Shown piece by piece: positions 48,612 to 57,897 of a stretch of 64,000 bases of DNA. Numbering within the stretch: the first letter of the stretch is position 1; the number at the start of each line of letters is the position of its first letter. A program made the translations under genes and the position numbers. The DNA lies in contig MLHP01000025.1 of the NCBI GenBank assembly GCA_001999425.1, positions 1 through 64,000 of the forward strand. Reading direction: 5' to 3'. The notes beneath the pieces were generated by a model. It was not told the DNA's origin and searched no databases. It saw only the letters and a list, made by a program, of their open reading frames with translations. The DNA comes from Rodentibacter genomosp. 2 (GTDB lineage Bacteria; Pseudomonadota; Gammaproteobacteria; Enterobacterales; Pasteurellaceae).

Positions 48612-48645
48612 AGCCACCTTTTGCTTGAAGGTGGCTAATTTTTTG
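48612..48645 (+). terminator. Terminator after ulaG
   Basis: AGCCACCTT (48612-48620) pairs with AAGGTGGCT (48628-48636), followed by AATTTTTTG. Confidence 0.85.
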
Positions 48646-48683
48646 TTCATTATTCGCATCAGAGAAATAGCAAGGAAAATATA

Positions 48684-49433
48684 ATGAACGAAAATTACCG
48701 TCATAGACGGCTTTTACAATTGTTACTTGAGAAAAAGGCACTTTCTACAACAGAAATTGTTGAACAACTTGAGATTTCACCTGCAACAGCAAGGCGGGAT
48801 ATCAATAAATTAGCCCAACAAGGTCGATTAAAGAAAGTGCGTAATGGTGCCGAGTCGATACAGTTCTCTCCAATAGATTATCAATATAATAGTGCTGTAA
48901 TCAATAATATTGATGAAAAGCAACGCATTGCTCAGGCGGCTAGTCAATTATGCCAAGAAGGCGATTCGGTTATTTTAACCTGCGGTTCAACAATGCAAAT
49001 GTTGGGGGATCATTTATGCGGAAGAAAATTGCAGATCATCACAAACTTCATTCCGCTTGCCAATAAACTGATTGAAAACAATCACGAAGATATTGTGATT
49101 ATGGGGGGGCAATATAACCGAAATAAAGCAATAACCCTTTCTCTTAATCAAAATGAAAGCCCTTATGCCGCCAATATTATGTTTACCAGCGGAAAAGGGT
49201 TTACCACTGAGGGATTGTATAAAACCGATATGATTATTGCTAATTCGGAGCAGCGACTATCTGCAAGGGCAGGTAAGTATGTGGTATTACTGGATAGCAC
49301 TAAATTAGGGCAGCAAGTCGGTATGTTATTCACTAAATTGCAAGATATTGATTTGTTAATTACCGGTAAAAATGCAGAACCTGATCTTATTCAATCATTA
49401 CAAGAGAAAGGTTTATCAATAATGCTGGTTTAA
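48684..49433 (+). CDS. ulaR: DeoR-family regulator of the ula genes
   Basis: A 249-residue DeoR-type repressor: N-terminal helix-turn-helix (STTEIVEQLEISPATARRDI near residues 21-40) and a C-terminal sugar-phosphate-sensing domain (DSVILTCGSTMQMLGDHL, KYVVLLDSTKLGQQ). Location between ulaG and ulaEF matches UlaR, whose ligand in E. coli is L-ascorbate-6-phosphate. A run of seven G lies in its coding sequence near 49103. Confidence 0.9.
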   Translation: MNENYRHRRLLQLLLEKKALSTTEIVEQLEISPATARRDINKLAQQGRLKKVRNGAESIQFSPIDYQYNSAVINNIDEKQRIAQAASQLCQEGDSVILTCGSTMQMLGDHLCGRKLQIITNFIPLANKLIENNHEDIVIMGGQYNRNKAITLSLNQNESPYAANIMFTSGKGFTTEGLYKTDMIIANSEQRLSARAGKYVVLLDSTKLGQQVGMLFTKLQDIDLLITGKNAEPDLIQSLQEKGLSIMLV

Positions 49434-49535
49434 GCTAATTAAAGTAAAGGTTTACAAATAAAGATAACTATTCACTGTGTTCGTATATTAGAATAGGACA
49501 TATTATTTATACTCAACTACTGACAGGAGTGTTCG

Positions 49536-50396
49536 GTGAGAAAACATAAACTCGGCATCTATGAAAAAGCACTGCCTAAAAACATCAGTTGGCAAGATCG
49601 CTTGTCTATTGCTAAAGTCTGCGGCTTTGATTTTGTTGAAATGTCTATTGATGAAACGGACGAACGTTTGGCTCGTCTGGATTGGAGCAAAAAAGAGCGG
49701 TTGCAATTAGTAAAAGCTGTTGTGAATACGGGGGTCACTATTCCCTCAATGTGTCTTTCTGGACATCGTCGTTTCCCTTTTGGTAGCCGTGATGAAACCA
49801 TTCGTCAAAAAGCCTATGAAATTATGGAAAAAGCGATTCAATTCGCTGTTGATACCGGCATTCGTACCATTCAACTGGCGGGCTATGATGTCTATTATGA
49901 AGAACAAGACAAAGGCACTATCGCACGTTTTCAACAAGGTTTAGAATGGGCGGTGGAATTAGCCGCCAGCAATCAAGTGACCCTTGCGGTAGAAATTATG
50001 GATACTCAATTTATGAGTTCCATTTCCCGTTGGAAAAAATGGGATGAGATTATTAAATCGCCTTGGTTTACCGTCTATCCCGATTTAGGTAATCTTTCCG
50101 CTTGGAATGATAATGTTGCCGAAGAATTAAAACTCGGTATGGATAAAATTTCCGCCATTCACTTAAAAGACACCTATAAAGTCACTGAAACTTGCCAAGG
50201 GCAATTCCGTGATGTACCGTTTGGCGACGGTTGCGTTGATTTTGTTGCTTGCTTTAAAACCCTTGCCGAACTGAACTACCGCGGCGCATTTTTAATTGAA
50301 ATGTGGACGGAAAAAACCGATGAGCCAATTGCGGAAATTATTAACGTACGCCGTTGGATCGAACAGAAAATGAAAGAAGGAGGCTTCCAATGTTAG
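49536..50396 (+). CDS. ulaE: L-xylulose-5-phosphate 3-epimerase (UlaE)
   Basis: UlaE converts L-xylulose-5-phosphate to L-ribulose-5-phosphate. The 286-residue AP-endonuclease-2-like TIM barrel shows [34 protein letters not shown] near residue 71, [12 protein letters not shown] and [10 protein letters not shown]. The start is GTG at 49536 with CAGGAG six bases upstream. It overlaps ulaF by 7 bases. Confidence 0.93.
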   Translation: MRKHKLGIYEKALPKNISWQDRLSIAKVCGFDFVEMSIDETDERLARLDWSKKERLQLVKAVVNTGVTIPSMCLSGHRRFPFGSRDETIRQKAYEIMEKAIQFAVDTGIRTIQLAGYDVYYEEQDKGTIARFQQGLEWAVELAASNQVTLAVEIMDTQFMSSISRWKKWDEIIKSPWFTVYPDLGNLSAWNDNVAEELKLGMDKISAIHLKDTYKVTETCQGQFRDVPFGDGCVDFVACFKTLAELNYRGAFLIEMWTEKTDEPIAEIINVRRWIEQKMKEGGFQC

Positions 50397-51085
50397 AAGC
50401 ATTAAAAGAGAAAGTATTAAAAGCCAATTTAGCGCTACCAAAACACAATCTTGTTACTTTTACTTGGGGAAACGTGAGTGGAATTGACCGCACTTCTAAC
50501 CTCGTCGTCATCAAACCGTCGGGCGTTGATTATGAAGTTATGACGGCAGAGGATATGGTTGTCGTTGATTTATTCAGCGGAAAAGTGGTCGAGGGCAATA
50601 AAAAACCTTCTTCCGATACGCCAACCCACCTTGAACTATATCGTCAATTTAAAGAGATCGGCGGCATTGTGCATACTCACTCCCGCCTCGCAACCACTTG
50701 GGCGCAAGCCGGAGAAGATTTATTGGCATTAGGCACAACCCACGCCGATTATTTTTACGGCACAATTCCTTGTACCCGTAGAATGACACCGACGGAAATT
50801 CAAGGCGAATACGAATTAGAAACCGGCAAAGTGATTGTCGAAACGTTCCAAAAACGCAATATCGATCCGAATCAAGTACCGGCAGTATTAGTCAATTCAC
50901 ACGGGCCTTTTGTCTGGGGAACGGATGCGGATAATGCAGTGCATAATGCGGTTGTGTTAGAAGAATTGGCTTATATGAATCTGTTTAGTAAAGTATTAAG
51001 ACCAAGTTTAGGCTCTATGCAACAGGAATTATTGGATAAACATTATCTCCGTAAACACGGTAAAAATGCCTATTACGGACAATAA
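50390..51085 (+). CDS. ulaF: L-ribulose-5-phosphate 4-epimerase (UlaF)
   Basis: UlaF makes D-xylulose-5-phosphate, joining the pentose phosphate pathway. The 231-residue class II aldolase-fold enzyme has [13 protein letters not shown] near residue 20, [23 protein letters not shown] with zinc-binding histidines near 95, and [14 protein letters not shown]. The start at 50390 lies inside ulaE (ATGTTAG overlap), giving coupled translation. AraD has the same activity; context supports UlaF. Confidence 0.94.
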   Translation: MLEALKEKVLKANLALPKHNLVTFTWGNVSGIDRTSNLVVIKPSGVDYEVMTAEDMVVVDLFSGKVVEGNKKPSSDTPTHLELYRQFKEIGGIVHTHSRLATTWAQAGEDLLALGTTHADYFYGTIPCTRRMTPTEIQGEYELETGKVIVETFQKRNIDPNQVPAVLVNSHGPFVWGTDADNAVHNAVVLEELAYMNLFSKVLRPSLGSMQQELLDKHYLRKHGKNAYYGQ

Positions 51086-51100
51086 TTTTCCAATCAATAA

Positions 51101-51125
51101 GGCGGTTTTTTAACCGCCGTTTTTA
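51101..51125 (+). terminator. Terminator after ulaEF
   Basis: GGCGGTT (51101-51107) pairs with AACCGCC (51112-51118), then GTTTTT. The HAD gene starts 17 bases later, so some read-through is possible. Confidence 0.8.
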
Positions 51126-51141
51126 TCTAAGAGGAATAAAA

Positions 51142-51960
51142 ATGAATTACAAAGTTATTGCTTTTGATCTTGACGGCACATTATTAAATTCTGAAGGGGG
51201 GATTTTGCCGGAAAATAAATTAGCAATTCAAGCCGCCATAAATAAAGGAATTAAAGTTTTGTTGGTAACAGGGCGACACCATACTGCCGTAAAACCTTAT
51301 TATCGTGAATTAGGTTTAGACACGCCAATTATCTGTTGCAATGGAGCCTATGTTTATGATGTAGCCACGGATTCCACACCTTTTGCTAATCCGCTTTCTA
51401 AGCAACAAGCGCAATTAATTTATGATGTAGCGGAAAGACATCGCTGTCATCTATTAATGTACTCTCGAGATTCAATGAATTATGCACAACTTAATCCTCA
51501 CATGGAAAATTTTCTTAAATGGGTTGAAACTTGTCCTGCTGATGTGCGTCCTGATGTACGTAAAGTGGAAAGTATTCAAGAGGTGATTGACCACCATCAC
51601 CCCATTTGGAAGTGTGTTATTAGCGCAGAAAATAAAGATATTATGAATAATGTGGTTAATGAACTACCGATTTCTCAATTTAGTTGTGAATGGTCTTGGG
51701 TCGATCGTGTGGATATTGCCAATGCGGGTAATACAAAAGGTAGCAGACTACTTGCGTTATTAAAAGACTGGGGAATTGAACCGCAAGAAGTGATTGCATT
51801 TGGCGATAATCATAATGACATCAGTATGTTAAGTGCGGTCGGTTTAGGGGTTGCTATGGGCAATGCGGAAGATGAAGTGAAATCACAGGCTAAACAGGTG
51901 ACGACATTGAATAATGAGAGCGGCATTGCACAAGTATTAAAAAATACCTTATCACTCTAA
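51142..51960 (+). CDS. Cof-type HAD-IIB sugar phosphatase
   Basis: A 272-residue haloacid-dehalogenase hydrolase with motif I FDLDGTLLNS near residue 8, motif II LLVTGRH, and motif IV FGDNHNDISML near residue 220, plus a type IIB cap. Such enzymes dephosphorylate sugar phosphates or related metabolites. Its place after the ula genes may mean a role in relieving sugar-phosphate stress, but the substrate is unknown. Confidence 0.88.
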   Translation: MNYKVIAFDLDGTLLNSEGGILPENKLAIQAAINKGIKVLLVTGRHHTAVKPYYRELGLDTPIICCNGAYVYDVATDSTPFANPLSKQQAQLIYDVAERHRCHLLMYSRDSMNYAQLNPHMENFLKWVETCPADVRPDVRKVESIQEVIDHHHPIWKCVISAENKDIMNNVVNELPISQFSCEWSWVDRVDIANAGNTKGSRLLALLKDWGIEPQEVIAFGDNHNDISMLSAVGLGVAMGNAEDEVKSQAKQVTTLNNESGIAQVLKNTLSL

Positions 51961-52011
51961 TTTTCAGTTTTTAATACTAAGGGACAAAACATCTCTATTC
52001 CTTCCTAAGAA

Positions 52012-52039
52012 AAAGTGCGGTCAATTCTGACCGCACTTT
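52012..52039. terminator. Inverted uptake-sequence terminator between the HAD gene and torZ
   Basis: AAAGTGCGGTCA pairs with TGACCGCACTTT around a short loop, in a convergent gap. On the minus strand a T-run follows. Confidence 0.85.
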
Positions 52040-52059
52040 CAATGATTCTAAAACGAGAT

Positions 52060-54540
52060 TTATACGGCATATTTAGGTTGTTTAAACACCGTCACTTCCG
52101 GTACAACGCCCGTATATTTTTCCACTTGTACAATACAAGTATTTGGTGAATTACCTTGTGCTAATTTTGATGTGCCTTCATCTCGGGTAAGCACGTTTGG
52201 ACTGCCATTTTTACACAGCGGTTTTTCGCTTTCACCTAGGTCGAGCGGATCATACCATGCTCCCTCATGTAATCCGAGCGTGCCTTTAATAATCCCTTCG
52301 GTAACCACTGCACCGGCTAATACCTGACCGCAAACATTGTGGATTCGAACTATATCCCCATCAACAATACCACGTGGTTTGGCGTCTTCAGGATGAATTA
52401 ATACCGGTTCACGATCATTCACCGCATATTTTTGGCGTAATGAAGTATGAGCCAATTGACTGTGTAAACGATAGTAGGCATGAGGCGTGACTAAAGCAAG
52501 CGGATAGTCTTCAGTGGTATTACCGGCAAATTCTTCCGGCTCCATCCAACTCGGATGACCTTTACAATCGTCATAATTCATCTTCGCGACAACATCAGAG
52601 TAAATCTCAATTTTGCCTGATGGTGTTCCAAGCGGATTGAGTAGCGGATCTTCACGAAATTCCGCATATCGTACCCATTTTTTTGCTGTCTCGTTTGCTT
52701 CAAACATTAACGGTTTGTTTTCTTCCCAGAATCGTTCAAAACGAGGCAATGCAACACGATTGTGACGTGCGGCAGTGAAGGCGGTTTTATAGAAATCTTC
52801 CAGCCATTCCATTTCCGTTTTGCCTTCGGTAAATTCCTCTTCTTTCCCTGCGCGTTTGGCGAGTTCGGCAAAAATATTGAAGTCATTTTTTGCCTCAAAT
52901 TGTGGCGCTACAACTTGTTTCATCGGGTAAATTGAGAACATAGAATAGTCCCCCCCCATGGTTAAATCATTACGTTCGTAACTTGTTGTTGCCGGCAAAA
53001 CAATATCCGCCATACGGGCTGTTGGCGTCCAATTTACCTCATTAACGATGAAGGTTTCCGGTTTTTGGAACGCTTTTACTAATAAATTTGTATTTTGATG
53101 CTGTGTGAATGGATTGCCGCCCGCCCAATATACGACTTTAATCTCCGGATAGGTAATTTTTGTCCCATTGTAATCAATGGTTTTTCCCGGATTGAGTAGG
53201 GCATCTGCAATACGAGCCACAGGGAAAGAAAATTTTGCCGCATCATCCAGCCAGGTTTTCTCACCTGTTCCGACAGACGGAGTTGCACTGATTGAACCAA
53301 TAGTACCGCCCGTAGCTGTTGGTACACCACCATTTGCATAGTGATAGCTAAAACCAAAACCGCCACCCGGTAAGCCAATTTGACCAAGCATTGAGGCAAG
53401 GGTAACTAACATCCAGTGGGATTGTTCACCGTGACGTTGACGCTGTATTCCCCATCCGCCCATTAACATGGTGCGTTTGGTAATAAAATCATTTGCTAAT
53501 TGTTTAATGATTTCCACCGGCACACCACAGATTTTGCTTGCCCATTCCGCAGTTTTAGGTTGACCATCTGTTTTACCGAGTAGGTAATCTTCAAATTTGC
53601 TGTAACCTGTTGTGTATTTTTTTAAGAATGCTTTATCGTGTTTATTTTCGCTTACCAAGGTATGAGCGATCCCTAGCATTAACGGCACATCCGTTGCAGT
53701 ATTCACAGGAACCCATTCCGCACCGAGCATTTGGCAGGTTTCACTTTTTATCGGATCGATACAGATAATGCGCTTACCTGTGGCTTGGAATTTTTTGAAA
53801 TATTCGATTCCTTTCTGATCCGAAGACATCCAAGCAATACGTAACGTGGTGAGTGGATTCGCCCCCCAAAGCACAATAATATCACTGCTTTCAAGTAATA
53901 CTTCCCAACTGGTTTGTTGTTCATAGACCTCAATCGTGCCAAGTACATGCGGCATAATCACTTGTGCCGCACCAGTAGAGTAGTCGCCTTTATAACCTAC
54001 AAAGCCACCGGTAATATTCATATAACGTTGTAATAGTGTACGGGAGGCATGAAGTGCGCCGCTACTGAACCAACCGTAAGAACCGGCATAAATTGCACTT
54101 GAGCCGTGTTGTTGGCGCACTTTATGGAGTTGGTTATGCACAAGATCAAGCGCTTGTTCCCAAGAAACCCGTACCCACTCATCACGCCCGCGCATGGTTG
54201 TATCACTATTCCCCGGATTTTCTAAATAGCCTTTGCGTACCATTGGGTATTTCACACGGGTTTCGCTATAAAGTTGATCGGCGACCACGGTTTGTAATTC
54301 ATTAGGAACAGCGGGTTCAATGGCTGCGCCGGATTTTACTGCTTTGCCGTCCTGCACTACCACGCCAATCGGCCCCCAGTGTGCGGCGGTGACAACAGTT
54401 TTTAATTCAGGCTCTGCTGCAACCGCACTTTTAGACAGCACCGCACCGACCATACCACTAGAAAGCGACGCACTTGCTACGCCAAGAGATGTATTTTTTA
54501 AGAAATCACGGCGTTTTTGATTAATATTATTCTTTTTCAT
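52060..54540 (-). CDS. torZ: TorZ, periplasmic molybdoenzyme (TMAO/S- and N-oxide reductase)
   Basis: TorZ reduces trimethylamine N-oxide and related N- and S-oxides in anaerobic respiration. The 826-residue precursor begins with a Tat signal containing RRDFLK and has bis-MGD oxidoreductase features: VRKGYLENPGNSDTTMRGRDEWVRV-type opening, the presumed Mo-ligand serine in GDYSTGAAQ, and the C-terminal dinucleotide-binding domain (HAYYRLHSQLAHTSL). It is coupled to torY. An eight-G run lies in its coding strand at about 52950-52957. Confidence 0.93.
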   Translation of the reverse strand: MKKNNINQKRRDFLKNTSLGVASASLSSGMVGAVLSKSAVAAEPELKTVVTAAHWGPIGVVVQDGKAVKSGAAIEPAVPNELQTVVADQLYSETRVKYPMVRKGYLENPGNSDTTMRGRDEWVRVSWEQALDLVHNQLHKVRQQHGSSAIYAGSYGWFSSGALHASRTLLQRYMNITGGFVGYKGDYSTGAAQVIMPHVLGTIEVYEQQTSWEVLLESSDIIVLWGANPLTTLRIAWMSSDQKGIEYFKKFQATGKRIICIDPIKSETCQMLGAEWVPVNTATDVPLMLGIAHTLVSENKHDKAFLKKYTTGYSKFEDYLLGKTDGQPKTAEWASKICGVPVEIIKQLANDFITKRTMLMGGWGIQRQRHGEQSHWMLVTLASMLGQIGLPGGGFGFSYHYANGGVPTATGGTIGSISATPSVGTGEKTWLDDAAKFSFPVARIADALLNPGKTIDYNGTKITYPEIKVVYWAGGNPFTQHQNTNLLVKAFQKPETFIVNEVNWTPTARMADIVLPATTSYERNDLTMGGDYSMFSIYPMKQVVAPQFEAKNDFNIFAELAKRAGKEEEFTEGKTEMEWLEDFYKTAFTAARHNRVALPRFERFWEENKPLMFEANETAKKWVRYAEFREDPLLNPLGTPSGKIEIYSDVVAKMNYDDCKGHPSWMEPEEFAGNTTEDYPLALVTPHAYYRLHSQLAHTSLRQKYAVNDREPVLIHPEDAKPRGIVDGDIVRIHNVCGQVLAGAVVTEGIIKGTLGLHEGAWYDPLDLGESEKPLCKNGSPNVLTRDEGTSKLAQGNSPNTCIVQVEKYTGVVPEVTVFKQPKYAV

Positions 54541-54570
54541 TTCAACCTCGTTTTTAACATGAGAAGTGAA

Positions 54571-55668
54571 TTATTTCGCAGCCATATCTTTGGCGCTACG
54601 TTGTAAATAAATAGTTAAAGCACGCACTTCATCTTTATTCATAGAAGTCCGATCTTTCATGGAGTTCACTACACCGATCCATTGGTTTGCCGTATAGTGA
54701 TCGGCACTAATTGCTGCGTGGCAACTACTACAATTTGCTTGATTTAACTGGCTACCGTATTGATTAAGTGCGGTTAAATCTGACGACATTTTTTCTTTTG
54801 GTACAGAAACAATAAAGCTCACTTCTTTCCAATCGGAATCGGTTACTTCATCATGTTTGGTTTGTAGGATTTTCATACCTTTACGCGCTTCTTCATCGAC
54901 TAATGCTACGGTAATGCGTTTACCTAATTCTAGATAAACCACAGAATCTGCGCCAACTTGTTGCCAGCCGTGTAAGGTACCCTGTAATTGCTCGCCTTTT
55001 GCTTGCCAATTCGTTATTTCCGCATAAGGCATTAGTCGGATATCACCGCCTTGTTCACCTTGTGCCGAAGTCATTTCTTTTGCATAAATAGACGAATCTT
55101 GAGTGATATTTCCACCTAAAGAGGTTGCTGATTGTGCTCCTTCATCACCGTGAGATTCAGGTAAGAAATGTACGATACCTTTGTGGCAATCAATACAGGT
55201 CTGTCCATTGGCTTTTGCGCTAATATGGGTTTGTTTGGCTAATTTTGCTTGTGCGGAAAGTTCCATTGCATCAAAACTGTGGCAGCTACGGCAGGTTTCG
55301 GAATCCGTTGATTTCATTTCATCCCATACGCGTTGTGCCATTTCTGCTCGGTGTGCTTCGTATTTCTGTTTAGAATCCAGTTTGCCTTGCAATTCATACC
55401 ACACATCTTTCAGGGCGATGAATTTTGCTTTCAGATAATGCCAGCCTTCTTGCGGAACATGACAATCGGCACATTCTGCACGAATACCTTTTGCATTCGC
55501 AAAATGGGTTGAACCTTCCCATTCTTGTTGCGGGTGAGTCATGGAATGGCAATTAACACAAAATTCTGGTGAGCTGGTTTTATGCATAATTGTTTGTGTT
55601 CCCCACAACGCCACTGCCCCTATGCCGATAAAGCAGAGTGCGGTCAGAATTTTGGTTGTTTTTGACAT
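54571..55668 (-). CDS. torY: TorY, pentaheme c-type cytochrome (NapC/NirT family)
   Basis: TorY is the membrane-anchored quinol dehydrogenase that feeds electrons to TorZ. The 365-residue protein has one N-terminal transmembrane anchor (ILTALCFIGIGAVALWG) and five CxxCH heme sites: CVNCH, CADCH, CRSCH and CIDCH in the NapC/NirT domain and CSSCH in the C-terminal extension typical of TorC/TorY. It is the first gene of torYZ and depends on cytochrome c maturation. Confidence 0.94.
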   Translation of the reverse strand: MSKTTKILTALCFIGIGAVALWGTQTIMHKTSSPEFCVNCHSMTHPQQEWEGSTHFANAKGIRAECADCHVPQEGWHYLKAKFIALKDVWYELQGKLDSKQKYEAHRAEMAQRVWDEMKSTDSETCRSCHSFDAMELSAQAKLAKQTHISAKANGQTCIDCHKGIVHFLPESHGDEGAQSATSLGGNITQDSSIYAKEMTSAQGEQGGDIRLMPYAEITNWQAKGEQLQGTLHGWQQVGADSVVYLELGKRITVALVDEEARKGMKILQTKHDEVTDSDWKEVSFIVSVPKEKMSSDLTALNQYGSQLNQANCSSCHAAISADHYTANQWIGVVNSMKDRTSMNKDEVRALTIYLQRSAKDMAAK

Positions 55669-55721
55669 AGATGTACTCCAAATTGATAAAAATAATAAAA
55701 AGATAAATAACTATTAATAGT

Positions 55722-55769
55722 TAACAGTATTTTAAAGAAATTGAGTTAATGAGTGATGATCTAAGTCAA
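55722..55769 (-). promoter_or_regulatory. FNR-type promoter of torYZ
   Basis: ATGATCTAAGTCAA (55756-55769) matches 8 of 10 defined bases of the FNR box (TTGATnnnnATCAA). On the minus strand a -10-like TAAAAT lies at 55729-55734, putting the start near 55722 and the FNR box about 41 bases upstream, the position used in FNR-activated promoters. Confidence 0.65.
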
Positions 55770-55848
55770 GGAAGTGGGATATAAGAGGATTTTTAAGTAT
55801 TTTTATCTTAAATCATTATATAGTGATTTTTATAATGATTGGGGATAA

Positions 55849-55889
55849 AAAGTGCGGTCAAAAATACAAGAAATTTTGACCGAACTTTA
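55849..55889. terminator. Imperfect inverted uptake-sequence hairpin downstream of potD
   Basis: AAAGTGCGGTCAAAA pairs with TTTTGACCGAACTTT; the second arm has one changed base (ACCGAACTT), breaking one pair and the uptake core on that side. It lies past the potD stop. Confidence 0.65.
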
Positions 55890-55911
55890 AAAGTGTTTGA
55901 ATTAGTTGGGA

Positions 55912-56994
55912 TTATTTCGCTGCTTTTAATTCTTGATAATATTGTTCGTAGTATTGAATTGCATCACCTACGTCATCCTGCCAATGGCTATTTTTTAATA
56001 TTTCAGCTGTTGGATAGATTGACGGATCTTCGGTAATTTCTTTTGGTAATACTTTTTTCGCTTCAACGTTGGCAGTTGGGTAGCCAATCGCGAGGGTTAA
56101 TTTTTCAGCCGCTTTTGCACCTAACATATAATTGATAAGTTTATGTGCGCCATCAGGGTTTTTTGAAGTTGCCGGAATCGCTAAGGTATCAACCCAAAGT
56201 ACAGGGCCTTCTTTTGGAAATACCATGTCTAATGGTGCTTGCTCTTTTTTAGCGATACGCACGGAACCATTCCATAACTGACCGACTTCTACTTCACCGG
56301 AGATGAAAGAGTTAGCCGGGTTGTCAGAATTGAAAGAAAGAACATTTGGACGTAATTTCAATAATTCTTCATAGGCTTGTTTGATGATAGCCGGATCTTG
56401 AGTGTTCGGGTCTTGACCAATTTTTAATAGTGCAATGTTAAATACTTCACGGGCATCATCTAGTAATTGTACTTTATTGGCAAACTCAGGTTTCCATAAA
56501 TCGCCCCAAGAGGTGAAATCCGCCCCTTTGTAAGTATTGGTGTTAAACGCAATACCCGGTGCACCTAATAATTGAGGAAGTGAGTATTTGTTTCCTTTGT
56601 CATAAGGTTTGTCGAGCCAATCAGGATCTAATTCTTTAATTACAGGTAATTTACTGTGATCAAGTTCTTTTAACATTCCTTCGCGTGCCATTTTTGACAC
56701 AAAGTAGTTAGAAGGTGCGATAACGTCATAACCGCCGGCTGCACCTTGGGTTTTGAGTTTTGCATACATGGTTTCGTTTGATTCAAGACTTGAAACGATA
56801 ACTTTAATGCCGGTTTCTTTGGTAAAATCATCCAATAGACCATCCGGAACATATTCGGTCCAAGTATATAAGTACACAGTATCATTAGCAGTAGCCGGTG
56901 CGTTTGCATTTTCAGACTTGTTTTCTTTATCATTACAAGCTGTTAAGGTTGCAGCCACTAAACCGGCGGTAATTAAACCTGCAAATTTTTTCAT
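55912..56994 (-). CDS. potD: Spermidine/putrescine-binding lipoprotein PotD
   Basis: PotD is the substrate-binding protein of the PotABCD polyamine importer. The 360-residue precursor begins MKKFAGLITAG and has lipobox LTAC (Cys20), so it is a lipoprotein here, unlike the soluble E. coli PotD. Binding-protein features include VYLYTWTEYVPDGLL, DVIAPSNYFVSKMAREGML and WNGSVRIAKKE. I use the ATG at 56994; it has CGGAGAAC upstream. It is separated from potC by three hairpins. Confidence 0.94.
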   Translation of the reverse strand: MKKFAGLITAGLVAATLTACNDKENKSENANAPATANDTVYLYTWTEYVPDGLLDDFTKETGIKVIVSSLESNETMYAKLKTQGAAGGYDVIAPSNYFVSKMAREGMLKELDHSKLPVIKELDPDWLDKPYDKGNKYSLPQLLGAPGIAFNTNTYKGADFTSWGDLWKPEFANKVQLLDDAREVFNIALLKIGQDPNTQDPAIIKQAYEELLKLRPNVLSFNSDNPANSFISGEVEVGQLWNGSVRIAKKEQAPLDMVFPKEGPVLWVDTLAIPATSKNPDGAHKLINYMLGAKAAEKLTLAIGYPTANVEAKKVLPKEITEDPSIYPTAEILKNSHWQDDVGDAIQYYEQYYQELKAAK

Positions 56995-57031
56995 TTTTGT
57001 TTGTTCTCCGTAAAAGAGGGGTAAAAAAACC

Positions 57032-57119
57032 ACCTACAGGAATTGTAGGTATAAAAAAACGCCTTGATTGTGCGTCAAGGCGTATTCTATTTGATATTAA
57101 AAGGTTTGTGAAACCTTTT
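57032..57119 (-). terminator. Cluster of three hairpins between potC and potD
   Basis: Reading on the minus strand: AAAAGGTTT with AAACCTTTT (57099-57119); then ACGCCTTGA with TCAAGGCGT (57059-57083) followed by T7, a strong intrinsic terminator; then ACCTACA with TGTAGGT (57032-57050) followed by GGT7. A promoter-like TTGACG and TTTATA pair, 17 bases apart, overlaps the middle element. Confidence 0.8.
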
Positions 57120-57126
57120 ATTGTGT

Positions 57127-57897
57127 CTAGTAATTATTTTTACGCGTAATGAGCTGGCTTAAAATTACCAGTGCCAATGAAAGCACAATCATGATGGTTG
57201 CCAGTGCATTGACTTCAGGTGTTACGCCGGTTTTTACCAATGAGAAGATACGTAACGGTAAAATTTCATAGCTGACACCACTCACAAATGAGGAAACCAC
57301 AACATCATCCAGTGAGATGGTGAAACTTAATAGCCAACCTGAAACGATTGCAGGCAAGGCAAGCGGAATAATGATTTTGCGTAAAATCGTCACTTCGCTT
57401 GCTCCCAAGTCTTTTGCCGCCTCCAACATTTTGGAATCAAATCCGTTTAAGCGGGAGAAAATTGTTACGGTAACATAAGGTAAACAGAAGGTAACGTGTG
57501 CCAAGAGTAATGACCAAAAACCTAATGAAATCCCTACAACCATAAATAATGCCAACAAAGACACGGCCATAACGATATCCGGCGACATCATCACAATAAA
57601 TAACATACCGCTTACCGCTTGTTTACCGCGGAAACGATAACGATACAATGCGATTGCGGTTAAACCGCCCACAATGGTTGCTAAGGTGGCGGCAAAAAAC
57701 GCAATAGTTACCGAGTGGATTGCGGCTTGAATTAAGGTATCGTTATTAAATAAACGCTCGTACCAGTTCCAACTAAATCCTTTCCAACTCAAACCGTAAC
57801 GGTCGGCATTGAAAGAATTAGTCACCAAAATGACGATTGGGATATACAAATAAGCGTATACCACAAACATAAAGATATTGCGTAGTAAACGGCTCAT
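57127..57897 (-). CDS. potC: Spermidine/putrescine ABC permease PotC
   Basis: A 256-residue integral membrane permease with six hydrophobic segments and the EAA loop [24 protein letters not shown] near residues 163-186 that contacts PotA. PotB and PotC form the membrane channel. Its start overlaps the potB stop (TAATG). Confidence 0.95.
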   Translation of the reverse strand: MSRLLRNIFMFVVYAYLYIPIVILVTNSFNADRYGLSWKGFSWNWYERLFNNDTLIQAAIHSVTIAFFAATLATIVGGLTAIALYRYRFRGKQAVSGMLFIVMMSPDIVMAVSLLALFMVVGISLGFWSLLLAHVTFCLPYVTVTIFSRLNGFDSKMLEAAKDLGASEVTILRKIIIPLALPAIVSGWLLSFTISLDDVVVSSFVSGVSYEILPLRIFSLVKTGVTPEVNALATIMIVLSLALVILSQLITRKNNY

